64,000 nt of DNA from Thalassia testudinum (GCA_037157565.1 JAZHRO010000062.1:9486001-9550000), one strand, 5' to 3'. Positions 1-11,517 are shown, numbered from the stretch's first letter. The notes: generated from the letters alone by a model not told the origin. Program-made: numbers and translations.

Positions 1-169
1 TTCGGTTCCGTAGTTTGTGATAGTAGGTAACTTAGATCTTTAGGTCTAAGGGCACACTGTAGAGGTTAAGAATTGGATTGAATTGATTTATCATCAAGTG
101 TACCTTTGCGGCGTCATTTCTCTCATCTCTCTTCCCTTCTCATCTCCCTAATTCTTCCTGCGGTAGTGC

Positions 170-2106
170 ATGTTTGGGAGGAGGTCACAAAACCCTGAAC
201 TATTTGAATTGACTGATAAATCTAGAAAACAAGCCGAATCATCCTCCTCCTCCACAAACATGGCTGCACGCCGAGCCCCAAATCTCGAGGGAGGAAACTA
301 CCCTCAGAACCCACCAGGTGGTGGAGCCCTAGATCCCATAACCTGCCTCCAAGCCCAAATGGAAATGTATAATGAGCAAATGGAAGCCATTTAGGAAACA
401 TTGGAGGAAATGTAGAACCCTCCCGAACGGGAGGAGCCTAGGTCTCTTAGCTCCTATCAGAATCCCGCTGCTATAGAGACCATAGGACAAATTCAGGTCC
501 CCATGGGCAGGGACGACTTTGAACTGAAACCAAATGTAATTGGACTAATAAATTTTCACTTTCATGGTCTTGCAAGTGAAGACCCATTTCTCCATTTGGA
601 AGACCTAAGCCGACTGGCTGAAACGGTTAAACCAAGAAATGTCGGGTTACCTATAGTCCTCATGAAGATGTTCCCATTTTCATTGCCGGATAAAGCGTCG
701 CAATGGTTACGTACCCTTGGGAGAACCATCCACTCTTGGGAAGAGATGCGAACAACATTTCTCAAGAAGTTCTTCCCAATCAGGTGAATCAATGTGCTTC
801 ACTATGCTATCACCTCTTTTATGCAACAAAATGGTGAACAATTTAATGAGGCATAGGAGAGGTATAAGGACCTCCTCAGGAAGTATCCGCACCACGGTCT
901 ACCTAAGTGGCATATAGCCTAGATTTTCTACTATGGGCTAAATGAGACTTTGAAGCAGATTGCAGACGCTTCTTGCGGAGGGAACTTTATGAATAAAGAT
1001 GAGAATGGAGCATTTGAACTATTTGAAAATATGAGTGAAAACTCGATGAACAATGCTTCCATTGTCGCCTCTAATCGTACCATCCAACCCCGAAATGTCC
1101 ACGAAGTTGACATGGGACCCTCCCATTCATCCACTGATCTAAGCCTTATTGCACAAAAACTGGATGAAGTCTCTGTCGTGCACAAGAAGCTGGACTAGCT
1201 TCTGGTCAACCCCGCTCGATCTCTGGCAAGCACCCCCACTCCACCACTTTGTCACAATCCAAATTCTTCCAACACCAGGCTTATCTCGAGAAACCCCATA
1301 AGACCTTCCTTACTGAGTGTCGCGTCGAGTGACTCGGTAAGTCATGTGGAACCGGCTTCTGCAAGCCAGTATTTTGACACGGAAGACCAAGCCTCGTGTG
1401 CTTGGATGCATACTTACATGCGGACGCGTCCTCTGGCATAGAAGATGCTTGCACCCTGGGGAACAACCCATTCTCTGCCACTTATAACCCAGGGTGGCAT
1501 AATCATCCGAACTTCACATGGTCCAATAACCCGTAGCGCCAAAACCCCACGGGTGGACCAATGCGACCGTCCGCACCCGTCATCCCAATGGTCCAGTCTA
1601 ATCCTATGGCGAATCCGCCATCAGGCCCTTGCGTACCACAAGTAGAACACGCATCAAGTCCTCTTGATAAATTGATGCGAATGATGACGGATATGTCAAA
1701 GCGCCATGAAGAGAACATGACCTCTCTTCAGTACCAATTGGCGCAGCAGAATGCTATGATCAGTCAACTACGCATGGTGACTCGATCTCAGGGCACTCTT
1801 CTTGCCCAACCTGTTCCAAACCTGCGAAACTTCGTACCCCGTGGTCCTCAACCATAGGTACAACCTTTTCAAGGACATGTTCATCAAATTCTGCAAGCTC
1901 CGAGCATTCTGTCGGGATTTCAGGCTAATTCCGCTGCAGCACCGCACTCTTATGTCCCCATTGCGAACCCTCCTCCGCCATATGATCCCACTGGACCCGC
2001 ATCGTCCAATGCTATCACTACGAGGAGCGGTAAGCAGATCGTCGATCCGCCTCGACCTGATCCTGGCCCATCTTCTTCTTCATCGCCCTCTTATTCGAGA
2101 TGCGCA
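170..2106 (+). pseudogene. gag: Degenerate gypsy gag of element A
   Basis: Gag would form the virus-like particle that packages element RNA. The ATG at 170 opens a frame matching the gag starts of element C (44823) and its partial copy (33515). Seen in order: a Ser/Pro-rich N-terminus; the retrotransposon gag core with FHFHGLASEDPFLHLEDL (about 555-602) and WEEMRTTFLKKFFP (about 741-780); GLNETLKQIADAS (about 939-975); and a coiled-coil-like stretch with MTDMSKRHEENMTSLQ (about 1684-1731). In-frame stops occur at 392 and 413, with further stops and frame changes near 785, 860, 920, 1196 and 1533. No CCHC knuckle is visible. It cannot make a full protein. Confidence 0.85.
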
Positions 2107-3200
2107 CCGCATTCATGAGAGGACGATACACCCAAATTGTTGCCAGAATCAGTCCCATTTCCTGAGGCTCTACTGAGGGAGCCAAAAGGCAAAAGGAAAG
2201 ATACGCAAGCCTTTGATAACCTGCGTAATTTGTTCAGGGATGTAGAAATCAAGGTACCCCTGCTCGAGGCTATCGATCACATACCTACTGTCGCCCGATG
2301 TTTCAAAGACTACACAACACCCAAGCGACAGTCAAAGAAAACTAAAAATCCGGTTGTTCTCTCACCTCATGCGAGTTGTGCTATACTGTCAAACCTACCA
2401 CCGAAGTAGAAAGATCCAGGCACACCGCTAATTTCCTGTAGCATCCAAGGATGCAATTTTAACCATGCCCTGCTTGATCTAGGATCTTCCATAAATCTCG
2501 TACCGACCATCATTCTTAAAAAATTTTCCTCGGGAAATCTGAAACCCAACCCTGTCACGTTACAGTTGGCAGATCGTTCTATCAAAATCTCGAAGGGCGT
2601 GGTGGAAGACGTGGTGGTTAGGGTCAACAGTCTCTGTTTTCCTGTTGACTTTCTTTTTTTAGATGTGGAAGATCCTAGTTCACTTTCTGATTGTCCGATC
2701 ATCCTCGGTCGACCTTTCTTGGCCACAGCCCACGCCCTTATCGACTACGAGTCAGGCTGTATTGAGATTGCCGTTGGATCTGAAAAGATCAAGCTGAACA
2801 TCTTCAAGGCAGCCAAGAACTTTGATTGCGATTGCATCGAGGATGACACGTCTGACGAGGACATGACCGTTAGTGCATGTATCGGACTATGGGACCTATT
2901 CAGACTGCTGCGGATTATCTATAAACACTGATGATTGCCTGACCAACACAAACTGTGACGTTCCCCCATCCCTCCCTTGTCCCGTACCTTCTCCTGACCA
3001 GACTTCTGACGAGGTTTTCTCCGCTTCCCATACCTCGTGGTCTGAGTCATATCCGAGCTGCTCACCGCCGGTCCACACTCTCAAAGACCGGATTACCCTT
3101 TCTTCCCCGCCAGATCAGGCGGATTTGCAATTCCACACTGGGACCTTGAGCCCACATCTTACTCACTGGGGCTATTCCCTTTTGGATCCATCTATCCAAT
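2107..3200 (+). pseudogene. pol: Degenerate gypsy protease region and acidic linker of element A
   Basis: A retropepsin would cleave gag-pol. The core reads ALLDLGSSINL at about 2467-2499, where DLG replaces the usual DTG/DSG, as is common in Athila/Tat plant elements. The second signature, CPIILGRPFLAT, lies at about 2694-2729. Before the core sits the lysine-rich segment around KNPVVLSPHASCAILSNLPPK (2347-2406), followed by a stop at 2407. After the core comes an acidic, Asp/Cys-rich linker (2820-2900) and a Ser/Pro-rich stretch that in C leads into reverse transcriptase. Here it runs into the deletion join. Stops and a frame change near 2900 break it. Confidence 0.8.
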
Positions 3201-4582
3201 GAGCCTCTCTTCTTGGCCAATCTGAAGGCCAACTGCTTCGTCTTGACCCATTTTCTGATCCGCCTGGGACACTCTTGTCCCAGAAAATGCCAGATCTTTC
3301 ACCACCCACCATCTACCCACCCTACTACCCTGCTGTATACCCTGCACTTCAGCTCTTGCTACCCGATCTTTCGTCCTTTCTCTACCCTTCCCTGCATGCA
3401 TATGAGGACATAGCATTGTTTGGCATGGGGGGGTGGATAGGCATCCATAGGATCTGGGTATTTTATGGTATCATACAGTTCCCACCTATTTATAAATATG
3501 CAAGAAAAAGAAAAAGAAAAACAATATAATATATATATTAATATAAAAATAATAATAATAATAATAAATAAAAAAAATAAAAAAATGGTGTTTAGTAATG
3601 ATCTGAAAGCTGAAACAAAAGTACAATAAGTGTTTATGGATATTCAACCTCTATTTTGAAGACTTTCCAGGCCACAGAAGCTTGATTCGTTCAGGCTCAG
3701 CTTAATTCACTTGAGCATTGACAAAATAGATTGGAATCTCTCCTAACTAAGGACGTATTCTTGTACCTAAGATACCAGTATAAGATCCGTTGGTTTTCTT
3801 TTACTTGGAGCTTAAGTAAACTTGGTTCACACTGCACAAATCAGGAAAGAGCAGGTGAACATAAGATCCAACCCTAGTGTTCATTAGGGAAGGTGGAGTC
3901 CTTACCTGTGCGTGCAGGTAGACTTTTTATCCTAAGCTTTAGTCTTGTGTTTAGGAGCGACTCTTTCCACCAAAAAGAAACTCTCCCACCAAAAAGAAAA
4001 GTGTGCTCCTCCAAATAAAGTTGTAAGAGATATACTAACACGTGTTTCAAAAAAAAAAAATGTTGCAAATAAGTCAGTATATCTCATAAATGTCTGTAAA
4101 GTCTTCGCGCTACAAGAAGTTCTTCAGGGCAGGTTTCAAATACCTTGTTTTCCTTTGAGCCACAAAAATTAGAAAATGGGAGTTGAGTTTTTCGTCATCT
4201 TCTTAAGGGTCAATCCGAAAACACGAGCTGAAACTGGGACCAACCTTTACTTAAAAATTCGTGAAACCCTGGACTTGAGTCTTAATGCTCATTTGGTCAA
4301 TCTTGATCCTTCACTAAGCGCAAGCTATAACCTCTTGAGCTCTCGAGTATGGCAAAAACCTCCTGGGTCTGGAAATCATACTTAAGGTTTAAATATCAAG
4401 AGTCCAAGTTAGTTGAGAGATGATCTATGTCATGTGAGACTTAAAGTACTAGTAGTCTTCTCTACAATTGGTTCTCACAATATCCAACAATAAACACACC
4501 TATATCGCCTTAGAAGAAAATCTTCAGCTTAAGATCATTTCTAAATACTACAAAAAAAAATGTTTTGCTAGGGACTAGCAAA
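3201..4582 (+). other. 3' noncoding region of A, including the pol-deletion join
   Basis: No coding sequence is seen. The segment begins with the end of the protease linker and then passes at about 3296-3310 into sequence matching the post-integrase region of C (complement of about 38430-38690). It contains an A-rich and AAT-rich stretch at 3507-3588 and two CCACCAAAAAG repeats (3967-4000). The last 250 bases match C up to the polypurine tract. Confidence 0.7.
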
Positions 4583-4599
4583 AGATAGACATGGGGGTA
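4583..4599 (+). other. Polypurine tract of element A
   Basis: Purine-rich AGATAGACATGGGGGTA lies directly before the LTR start TGATTGCACC at 4600. It is preceded by the box TTTTGCTAGGGACTAGCAAA that also precedes the LTRs of C, D and F. It would prime plus-strand DNA synthesis. Confidence 0.8.
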
Positions 4600-4945
4600 T
4601 GATTGCACCGCAAAAATACGCCTGCAATTGTGCCATCTTGTGCTATTTTCTAGCATTACCCATGCATATTAGGCCTCCATAGTTGCATTGTAAAAATACA
4701 CGCATGCAAGCATCTAATTGAGAGGAGAGGAGAATGAAATAAATGGCCTTGCATTTTACTTTTTTCCTCAAGTGCATCTTTGCAAAATTCCCATCTCTAT
4801 TTTTATTCCCACTTGATTTTTAATCTCTTCCCGCGGCTGGACCTTTCTTCCTCGCGCCATGTTTCCCGCGGCTGCAACTTGCCTCTCCCTACCAAGCCAT
4901 TCCATCCCTCTCCCTGCAGCTGCATGCAGCCATGCCTTCTTCCTT

Positions 4946-4953
4946 TATAAAAG
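4946..4953 (+). promoter_or_regulatory. TATA box of the A LTR
   Basis: TATAAAAG lies about 350 bases into the LTR and upstream of the hairpin pair, a normal place for the LTR promoter. Assigned from sequence and position only. Confidence 0.6.
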
Positions 4954-5097
4954 CCACATCTTCTTCTCTTCAAAACAAGCCTGGTCCCACCAAAAAAAAG
5001 GTAGCAGCACACCTTCTCCTTCCAGGCCACCACCATCCTCTCCTCCATTCCCCTCCATACGCCGGCCCTCCTCGGAGATACCCAGTGGGCAGGAGCT

Positions 5098-5169
5098 CTC
5101 ACTGTGGTGCACACCACCACAGTGAGACCACCACCGCCCAGCTCTTCAAAGAGCCGGTGGGCGTGGTGG
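5098..5169 (+). other. Two adjacent hairpins in the LTR leader
   Basis: Hairpin 1 pairs CTCACTGTGGTG (5098-5109) with CACCACAGTGAG (5115-5126), a perfect 12-bp stem with a 5-nt loop. Hairpin 2 (5128-5169) pairs CCACCAC, GCCCA and GCTCTT with AAGAGC, TGGGC and GTGGTGG. Both recur in the two C LTRs at 48254-48327 and 36910-36983. Both lie downstream of the TATA box and so probably in the transcript leader. Confidence 0.75.
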
Positions 5170-5641
5170 CTTTCTTCACTGTTTTTCCGTTCCAGCCATT
5201 CTAGCCATTGGAGCAGCTTCAAGGTCTGAAGCTCAAAAGCTTCGCATGCCCAGCGGCAGTAGCAGCGGCAGAAGCAACAGTAGCCCCTTCCGCGCGCACT
5301 TGCAGGTGGCCAAGCCCTCCGCGCATGCCTACAGGCCCTCTCCGCCTTCGCTTTCTCCACCCTGTCGCGAGCTCTCCACACTCACAACTGGCTGCTGCGC
5401 GCCTCTGTAGCGGCTGGCCAAGCGCTTCCCGCCCCCCTGCCAGCACCTGCAAGCTTCCGCGTGCGCTTGCAGACATCTCGCCTCCTGCTTCGCGGCTCTA
5501 TCGCGAGCTCTCCACGCTCGCAACCGGCTGGCACAGGCCTTCTCCCTCGCGCGCATACGCGCCCACGCGTCAAAGCTACTGGACGATGCCCTTCGTGCGT
5601 AGACGGCTTAAAACACCCTTCCTCGCCTCTAGCAGAGCAGC

Positions 5642-6400
5642 TACTCTCTCTTCTCCCGGTCTCTCTCTCTCTCTCTCACAACACTCTCTCACTCTCTCTA
5701 CACCGACGCACACACACACCTACACTAACACTTCCACACACACACACACCTATACTCTATTATAAACATATATATATATATGTATACTTATATATTGATA
5801 TATATATACATATATTTATATACATATATATATACATATATAGATATATGTATATACTTATATTTATACATATAGTAATATCTATATACTTATATATTAG
5901 TATACATACATATATATATATATATACATATATACATATATATATCTATATACATATATATATCTACATAACTATATATACATATATACATATATATACA
6001 TATCTAGATACATATACCTATATACATATATTATTATTTTATATATATATATACATATATATATATACATCTACATAGTATTATATACATACATACATAT
6101 ATATATATACATCATACATATATACATCTATAACTATTTATACATAGATACATATATATATATATATATACACTTAGCTACATATATCTATATATACATA
6201 TATTACTATATACTTATACATACATATATATATACACCTCTATGTAGTTGTATATACATACACACATATATATATATACATATACACTTATATATATACA
6301 TATATATATATATATCTACATATATATATACCTATATATTTATAACCATATATAGATATATACATATACACATATTTACATATATATTTTCACATTATTT
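5642..6400. repeat. CT, CA and TA microsatellite block in the A LTR
   Basis: Runs of CT (5642-5700), CA (5707-5750) and then about 640 bases of TA/TACA-type repeats. The same order, reversed, occurs in both C LTRs, so it is an inherited part of this LTR. Frames through it give meaningless Ile/Tyr-rich translations. Confidence 0.9.
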
Positions 6401-7625
6401 ACCATACACTGTATCGCGGGAATATCTGCACCAGTTGCTGATATTCCCCGATACATGCACACAAAAAGCGTGGTTACATACATCTTCACCACTCATCCCA
6501 CACTCCACGCGGCACCTAGTCCTGTTGGTTGCGTCTCTCTAGACGACTACCGGCTCGACACCGTGCTACACTCCATCTCCGCCTCCACCCCCACCCCTTT
6601 ATATACATAATATATATACCTATATATATATATACTAGATTTACTTTATTTCTATTTCGCTTTCCTGATAGTAAAAAGACAAAATATATATATAAAAGAG
6701 AAAAGATAATCTTTGACTTGCCGGTACTCCGTCTTGCGAATAGCTGATAGCGGATTTTACACGATTTGTTAAATACGTCGTTGTAATGCGCAAAACCGAT
6801 CAACTCTTAAATTTATATTCCTAGATAGGGGAGTATCTAGGGTCGTCCAAGGAGGCCAAATGTTTGCAAAATTAATTCTCTTGCTTGGAATACAAATCTC
6901 AACTTTCTTTTTGGTATATTTCAATATATATCATTTTTTTGTTTTTGAATTAAGACAACATGTGAAATGGTGGCGGGAAGGTGATTTACACTTCAAATTT
7001 AATAAACTACTTCTAAAGTGGCAAGTAGACCTCCCCTAAAGCTCACTATAGGCAAGTGGAGGCCTAGAATAATTAGGGAGAGGGAGTGAAGAATGCTAAA
7101 AACAAAGCAAGTAAAATGCAAATAAGAAATTGCAAAGAAGGCAACTAGATAAATGAAAAAGTGTTTTACAAAAAGGCCTAGTAGAGGAATGCTTCTACTA
7201 CTAGAAAATTGCAAATAAGAAAAGCAAACACAAATCCTCTAGATAGATGGTGAAGAAGATGGCTTCTTGCTCCAAGGTTGGTAGATCCCAATCTTGAAAA
7301 GAATCCTCCAACTCCTTCCTTGCTATGCTCCGCCAAGGTGATGTCCTCCAAGGCAAGCCCTAAGGGGGTGTGCCCTAAGCTTCTCTCCAAGGGTGGACGT
7401 CCACCCTAGGTCCTTCTCCCTTGCCTGGCTATCCTCCTTGAAGTGGAAGAGTCCTCCTCCATGGCATGGCCCAAGTTGAAGAGAGTGGGGAGAAGGCACC
7501 AAAAGGGCTGGTGATGTGCCCCTTTAATTTCCTTCTCTACTCCTTCTTCTTGGCCGTAGGTATAGGTGGTATACGTAGCAAAATACTCTAATGGAGGATG
7601 GGAATTATGTGGTGGTAGGGTAGGG

Positions 7626-7633
7626 TATTTATA
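7626..7633 (-). promoter_or_regulatory. TATA box of the solo LTR
   Basis: TATAAATA on the minus strand, with the AGCT array upstream and about 880 bases of LTR downstream. Position-based call. Confidence 0.5.
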
Positions 7634-7924
7634 GGATGGGAAGGGGGGTGGTTATGGTATTTTTTTGGAGGGAAATGAAGGGGTGCTTGGATATTTTTGG
7701 AGGGAAAAATGGGAGGGAAATGAAGAGGTGCCTTGGTTTTCCCTCCAAAAATGCCTTCTAGAAGGCAATTTTGGAGGGAAAAAATGGAGGGTGGAGATGG
7801 GTTTTGATGGTGGATGTAGGGTGGTGATGGAAGGGATAGTTGGCACCAAAATAAAGTAGGAGTAGGTGGTCTTTTTGCTGGAGCTTAGGTAGTAGGGTAG
7901 TAGGTTTTGGTGCCATGGAGGTGG

Positions 7925-8600
7925 ACTAGCTAAGTTAAGAAGCTTAGCTAGCTTAGCTAGTAGGGAGTAGAGTTGGAGGCATTTGGAGCTAGGGTTTTCA
8001 GGGAGAAGAGCTGGAGGTAGTCATCTTGAGCTGCACTAGCGCTGGTGGTTGCTGAAGAGAGATGTAAGGAGCTACCTTATCTGGCTTGGCTTGCTAGTTC
8101 TTTGCTAGCTACTAAGCCAAGCTAAAACAAGCTGGCTTCTGTTGAAAGGAGCTGAGGTGAGCTGGGTCTAATGCTCCTGGGGAGGATCAAGCTGGGTGAG
8201 GCAGCTAAGGTAGCTTAGCTCAACTGAGTTGAGCTAAGTTGAGTCCCCGGGTGCTGGACATGAGCTTCCTAAGCTGTAATGAAGTCATCTTTAGCTGGCT
8301 GGAGTTGAGTAGAGCTAGATGTAGCTGGACCTGAGCTGGGGTGAACTCTAGTCAGCTCAGCTGAGCTAGCTAGAGCTCCCTGTGGACTAATGGGAGCTGA
8401 GATGAGCTAGACTCAGCTAAGTTGAGTTGGATCTGAGCTGACCTGAGCTAGGGTGAGCTAAGATGAGCTCTCTTGAGCTGCCATTCAGCTGAGATGAGCT
8501 AAATGGAGCTAAGATGAGCTAACCCTAGTTCAAGTGAGCTGGAATCCAGCTATGGTGAGCTGGATCAAGCTGAGTTCCAGTTAGTCTAAGCTTCTTCACT
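7925..8600. repeat. AGCT-rich degenerate repeat array
   Basis: I count about 47 AGCT tetramers in some 680 bases, mostly in the context TGAGCT or GAGCTRR, with irregular spacing near 10-15 bases. In the minus orientation of the solo LTR the array lies upstream of the TATA box, in U3. Confidence 0.8.
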
Positions 8601-9152
8601 AATTGCCTTCCTGAGTGCTAGGGTTTTGGTGTTCTGACAATCTGCATATCCCTAACACTCACCAAAACACATTAAAAAGATAATAAAAAGTGCAATGCAT
8701 GCCTAACATAATTGATGCCTAAATGCAGCCCAAAAACCCATTTGCGGAGCAAAATCCTAAGAGCTAAGTTTGTTTTAATACATAAAAATGATGATAAACT
8801 GGCGTTTATCAATAGCAAGACCCGTCTTAGAACTCTATTTTGGTTCAAAGCCAAGAACCCAATTTTGAGGGTGTGCCTCAAGGACAAAGATTACCAGAAA
8901 AAAATCTAAATAAGAAAAACACAAAAAACACAATAAACGAATGGAAGAGACTCCTTGTAGGAAAGGCGTAGAAACTTGACTTGTACCCCACTTCCCTGAG
9001 TTTGGCCCTAGGCCTAAAAGTGACAAGATAAAATCAAGTAGGCCAGGTAAAAAAATTTTGTAAAGAGATGGTTAGGTCCGATTTAGGTTAACCACTATAC
9101 ACATTTCAATGATAAAATCACCATATTAACAACCTATCCAGGCTCGACATCA

Positions 9153-11517
9153 GCTCCTTCAACCTTCGTCTTTGTCCTCTGCCACATACCATAGGCAGAG
9201 GAAAATGTCTCTCCTTCATGATCTTCTCGCAATACCAATAGGAGCCTCCCTATCCCTTCTTCCTTGCCATTCTCCCCCACTAGAGTTTTCACCATCTCCG
9301 GTGCTAGCCAATCATAGTCGATGCCAATTCTCTCTCCTTTCATCCATTAGTTGGGTCAACATTTCCCTCTCTCTCGCCAAAACATTTCCAACTCCTTCCC
9401 ACTTCAAATCGACTACCGTAACACCCTCTCCCTCACCGTCTTTTCCACGACTGGCATACCTCTAGTGTGGTTGCCCGCCCTCCACTGACCATCAAATGCC
9501 CTACTAACACTCCCAAAACCTTCACCACACTTCCACAACCAAAACCCTCTACCTATTCACCCTTCCACCCACTCAACACCTCCGTTGAACGCCTCCTCCA
9601 TTCGCCCTCTCTGATATGTCCGACTACCATACGCCATGATCCACCAAATTGACACCGCCACCACCTTCGCCATGCTCCGGCGATGCTTCTAGACCTATTG
9701 ATTGGGGCCTACAACCTGTGTTTGTGAATTTTCTGGTCTCACTGTCACTGCCATTGCTGTCATCATCTTCACCTCCATCCGCCCTACTCCAATCACGCTT
9801 CTTCCCAGCATCACCTCCAGATGCTGTGGTCTGATCTCCTGAAGACTTTAGCTGCTTCAATTGGGCTACCCAACAACAATAGCAGCATGCAATCAAGAGC
9901 TCATTATCATGGTTGCGTGCAAAGGAGACAAGATAGTCCCACATCATTAGTGAAGGAGCTCATGGAAATACGAAAAATTACATAGGCCTTATCACCTCAC
10001 ACAAGCAGGGGTGAGGTCCCTACCTCACACACTCGTACAATCCTTGCCCATGCACACATGCACACAGGTTTGGACCTCTAACCGTATACCCAATTACTTG
10101 ATACTATTCACCTGGGTTTGAGCTAAGAAATTAGGAGGAAAATCAGAGAGAGGGGGGAGAGTTTCATTCTTGTGCCCTCATCTCCTCTCAGGACTTAGCA
10201 TCTCTAAGCTTCGTGAGGTCCTTGTGCTTACATGCATAATGCTATTGCGCCTCTTTTCTGAGGCTTAAGGCAACTCTTTGGGCCTTATGAAGGTCTATTG
10301 GTTAAGGCGTCTATGCCTTGGATTCGATGTCTGATGAAAGGGTTTTGGCGAAGTAAAATCAGGGTTAGGAGAAACTCATCATCGTAGTTCGCAAAACACA
10401 TTATCAAATACAATTTTTAACCGAAACTCCAAGGAAGTCCCAGGTCGAACACAGGGAGGCTACATTTACTTTCGTTGAAATCCGCGCTTTGTGTTGTTTC
10501 TTTTTGGTGTTTTAGGGTTTTATGATTTTTTTAGTGTTTTTGTAATAAAATGACATGCAAGATAACTTCACAAAGTGGAGAAACAAATATGATATATCAA
10601 AATGTCATTCAAACGTCTATCACAATATGCTAAAATATAAAAGAGATAGGGGTGAGAAGAAATCTCCCAAATCAGCTATTTAGTGAGACGACAGTGCTTG
10701 GCATTTGCTTGAACGAAGAGGGTGAGGTGCTGGAAGATGGAGGTGAGATGAAGGAGGATGCCAGGTAGAGGAATGCTTCACCAAGGCTTCAGAATGGGGA
10801 TGAGGAGCTGAAGGTGATCTTCAACTGGAGTGGAGGTGGGAGGATGGCTCCAAGGCTTCTTATGAAGGTGGTGGGATGGCGGATGAATATTTGGTGGGGT
10901 ATAGGAGCATTACACTAATAAGAGGCCTTTGGATCTTTGGAATATGCTCTAAGGGATCTTTGGTAGGCTACTAGTGCTTAGGAGTAGGTGGGAGTAGAGT
11001 AGGTAGAGATCGCTTGGAAGGGAAGGGGTCATGGGGTTTATATAGTGGTGGAATGGAGGTGTTTTGCGTGCATGGGTCTTCAGCGACATTTAAAACATCT
11101 CTAAAGACCCATCAAGGGTGTTGCTATAGCATTTAAGCACCTCTGCTGGTGTGAGAAGGTGCGGCTATAGCTTGCACAGTGCAAGGGGAGCGTCAGTCAC
11201 TGGATCAAGCATGGATGGATGAGATCGCGAGGAGCACTCATTGGCTTTCAAATTGCACACTCATTGGCAGCCGTTGTATCCATCACCATATGGCTACGAG
11301 GAGCCCGCAAATCGCACCCTCACAGATTCAAATGCGCACATCACGCCTTCTAGTATATTCAATGACCGAGAGAGCATCCGGTCGTCTTAAATGAATCCCC
11401 CTGATTGCGCACATGCAATCTATCATGTCTCCTCGCTTCGTTGGGCACTGATAGTGGTTCCACTCAACCCAGTAATTAAGTTAATTTCACTTAATTAAGA
11501 GTAGAAGAAATCACTTA
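9153..11517 (+). repeat. Old LTR fragment related to the G LTR
   Basis: 9153-9950 resembles 26104-26942 in element G's 3' LTR: a shared CCACATACCATAGGC (9180-9194; 26167-26181) followed by a similar C-rich series. 9930-10331 resembles the continuation at 58142-58550, including the shared CGATGTCTGAT. Similarity is clearly weaker than between LTR pairs elsewhere in the window. It could be the remnant of G's own 5' LTR or of a related element; element A sits inside it. The right end, 11426-11517, is short and unassigned. No coding sequence is credible. Confidence 0.55.
10332..11425 (-). mobile_element. Second solo LTR
   Basis: About 1094 bp, TGATGAAAGG...ATCTATCA. Flanks are ATGTC at 10327-10331 and 11425-11429; these overlap the terminal bases, so the duplication is 4-5 bp. 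The outside sequence CGATGTCTGAT is uninterrupted in the related LTR at 58547-58557. The LTR signature GTCGAACACAGGGAGG (10453-10468) near the low end and a minus-strand TATATAAA (11037-11044) show minus orientation. No coding sequence. Confidence 0.75.

Larger units (their letters stand above)
6745..8811 (-). mobile_element. Solo LTR (or LTR-like insertion) in the A LTR
   Basis: A 2067-bp insertion splits the A LTR: TGATAGCGG...TTTATCA flanked by the 5-bp duplication ATAGC (6740-6744 and 8812-8816). The A LTR resumes at once on the right in its C-like order. TG...CA ends, 5-bp duplication and absence of coding sequence fit a solo LTR. A TATA box on the minus strand at 7626-7633 and the tract GGGTCGTCCAAGGAGGCC (6841-6858) near the low end point to minus orientation. 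No partner LTR is seen. Internally it has an AGCT-rich array (7925-8600). Confidence 0.85.
1..9152 (+). mobile_element. Athila-type Ty3/gypsy element A (3' part, pol deleted)
   Basis: This is a gypsy element entering from the left edge; its 5' LTR lies outside the window. Order seen: leader, gag from 170, protease to about 3200, 3' noncoding region, polypurine tract ending at 4599, and 3' LTR 4600-9152. It is the same family as element C: leader, gag, tail and LTR all match C on the other strand. Compared with C, everything from the reverse transcriptase to the end of integrase is missing, with the join near 3296-3310. Many stops show that it is old and dead. The right end fits an LTR ending in CA at 9152; the target duplication cannot be tested because the left end is not visible. 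Confidence 0.9.
4600..9152 (+). repeat. 3' LTR of element A (split by an insertion)
   Basis: The LTR starts TGATTGCACC right after the polypurine tract and ends at 9152 in ...CTCGACATCA, which aligns with the C LTR end ...TCTACACCA. Without the 2067-bp insertion and its 5-bp duplication it is about 2.48 kb, close to the C LTRs (2537 and 2590 bp). Layout: U3, TATA at 4946, GC-rich block with hairpins 5098-5169, CT/CA/TA microsatellites 5642-6400, then a segment read again after the insertion with CCCTGAGTTTGGCCC (8994-9008) near the end. It differs from the C LTRs more than those differ from each other. Confidence 0.85.

Noticed and set aside
4803..5765. Open frames of 185-192 codons on both strands, and matching ones at 47434-48660
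   Set aside because: They come from the GC-rich LTR block, where stops are rare in all frames. The LTR nature is shown by boundaries and copies; translations are not conserved between A and C.
5461..6078. 205-codon open frame, and similar Ile/Tyr-rich frames near 35840-36205 and 46687-47615
   Set aside because: They are translations of TA and CA microsatellites inside LTRs; repeated Ile-Tyr text, no domain, no conservation between LTR copies.
4600..8816. Reading 6745-8811 as part of the A LTR itself
   Set aside because: The C LTRs are continuous across the matching point, and a 5-bp ATAGC duplication with TG...CA ends brackets the segment.
9172..9947. Several C-rich frames near 9172-9947 and 26106-26937 that might suggest a host exon
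   Set aside because: They lie in related LTR sequence; frames differ between the two copies and show Ser/Pro/Thr low complexity only.
10290..10331. tRNA-Arg-like text TTGGTTAAGGCGTCT followed by GGATTCGATGTC
   Set aside because: A-box-like and B-box-like strings are too close together, no arms fold, and the related copy near 58535 does not keep it; probably chance.
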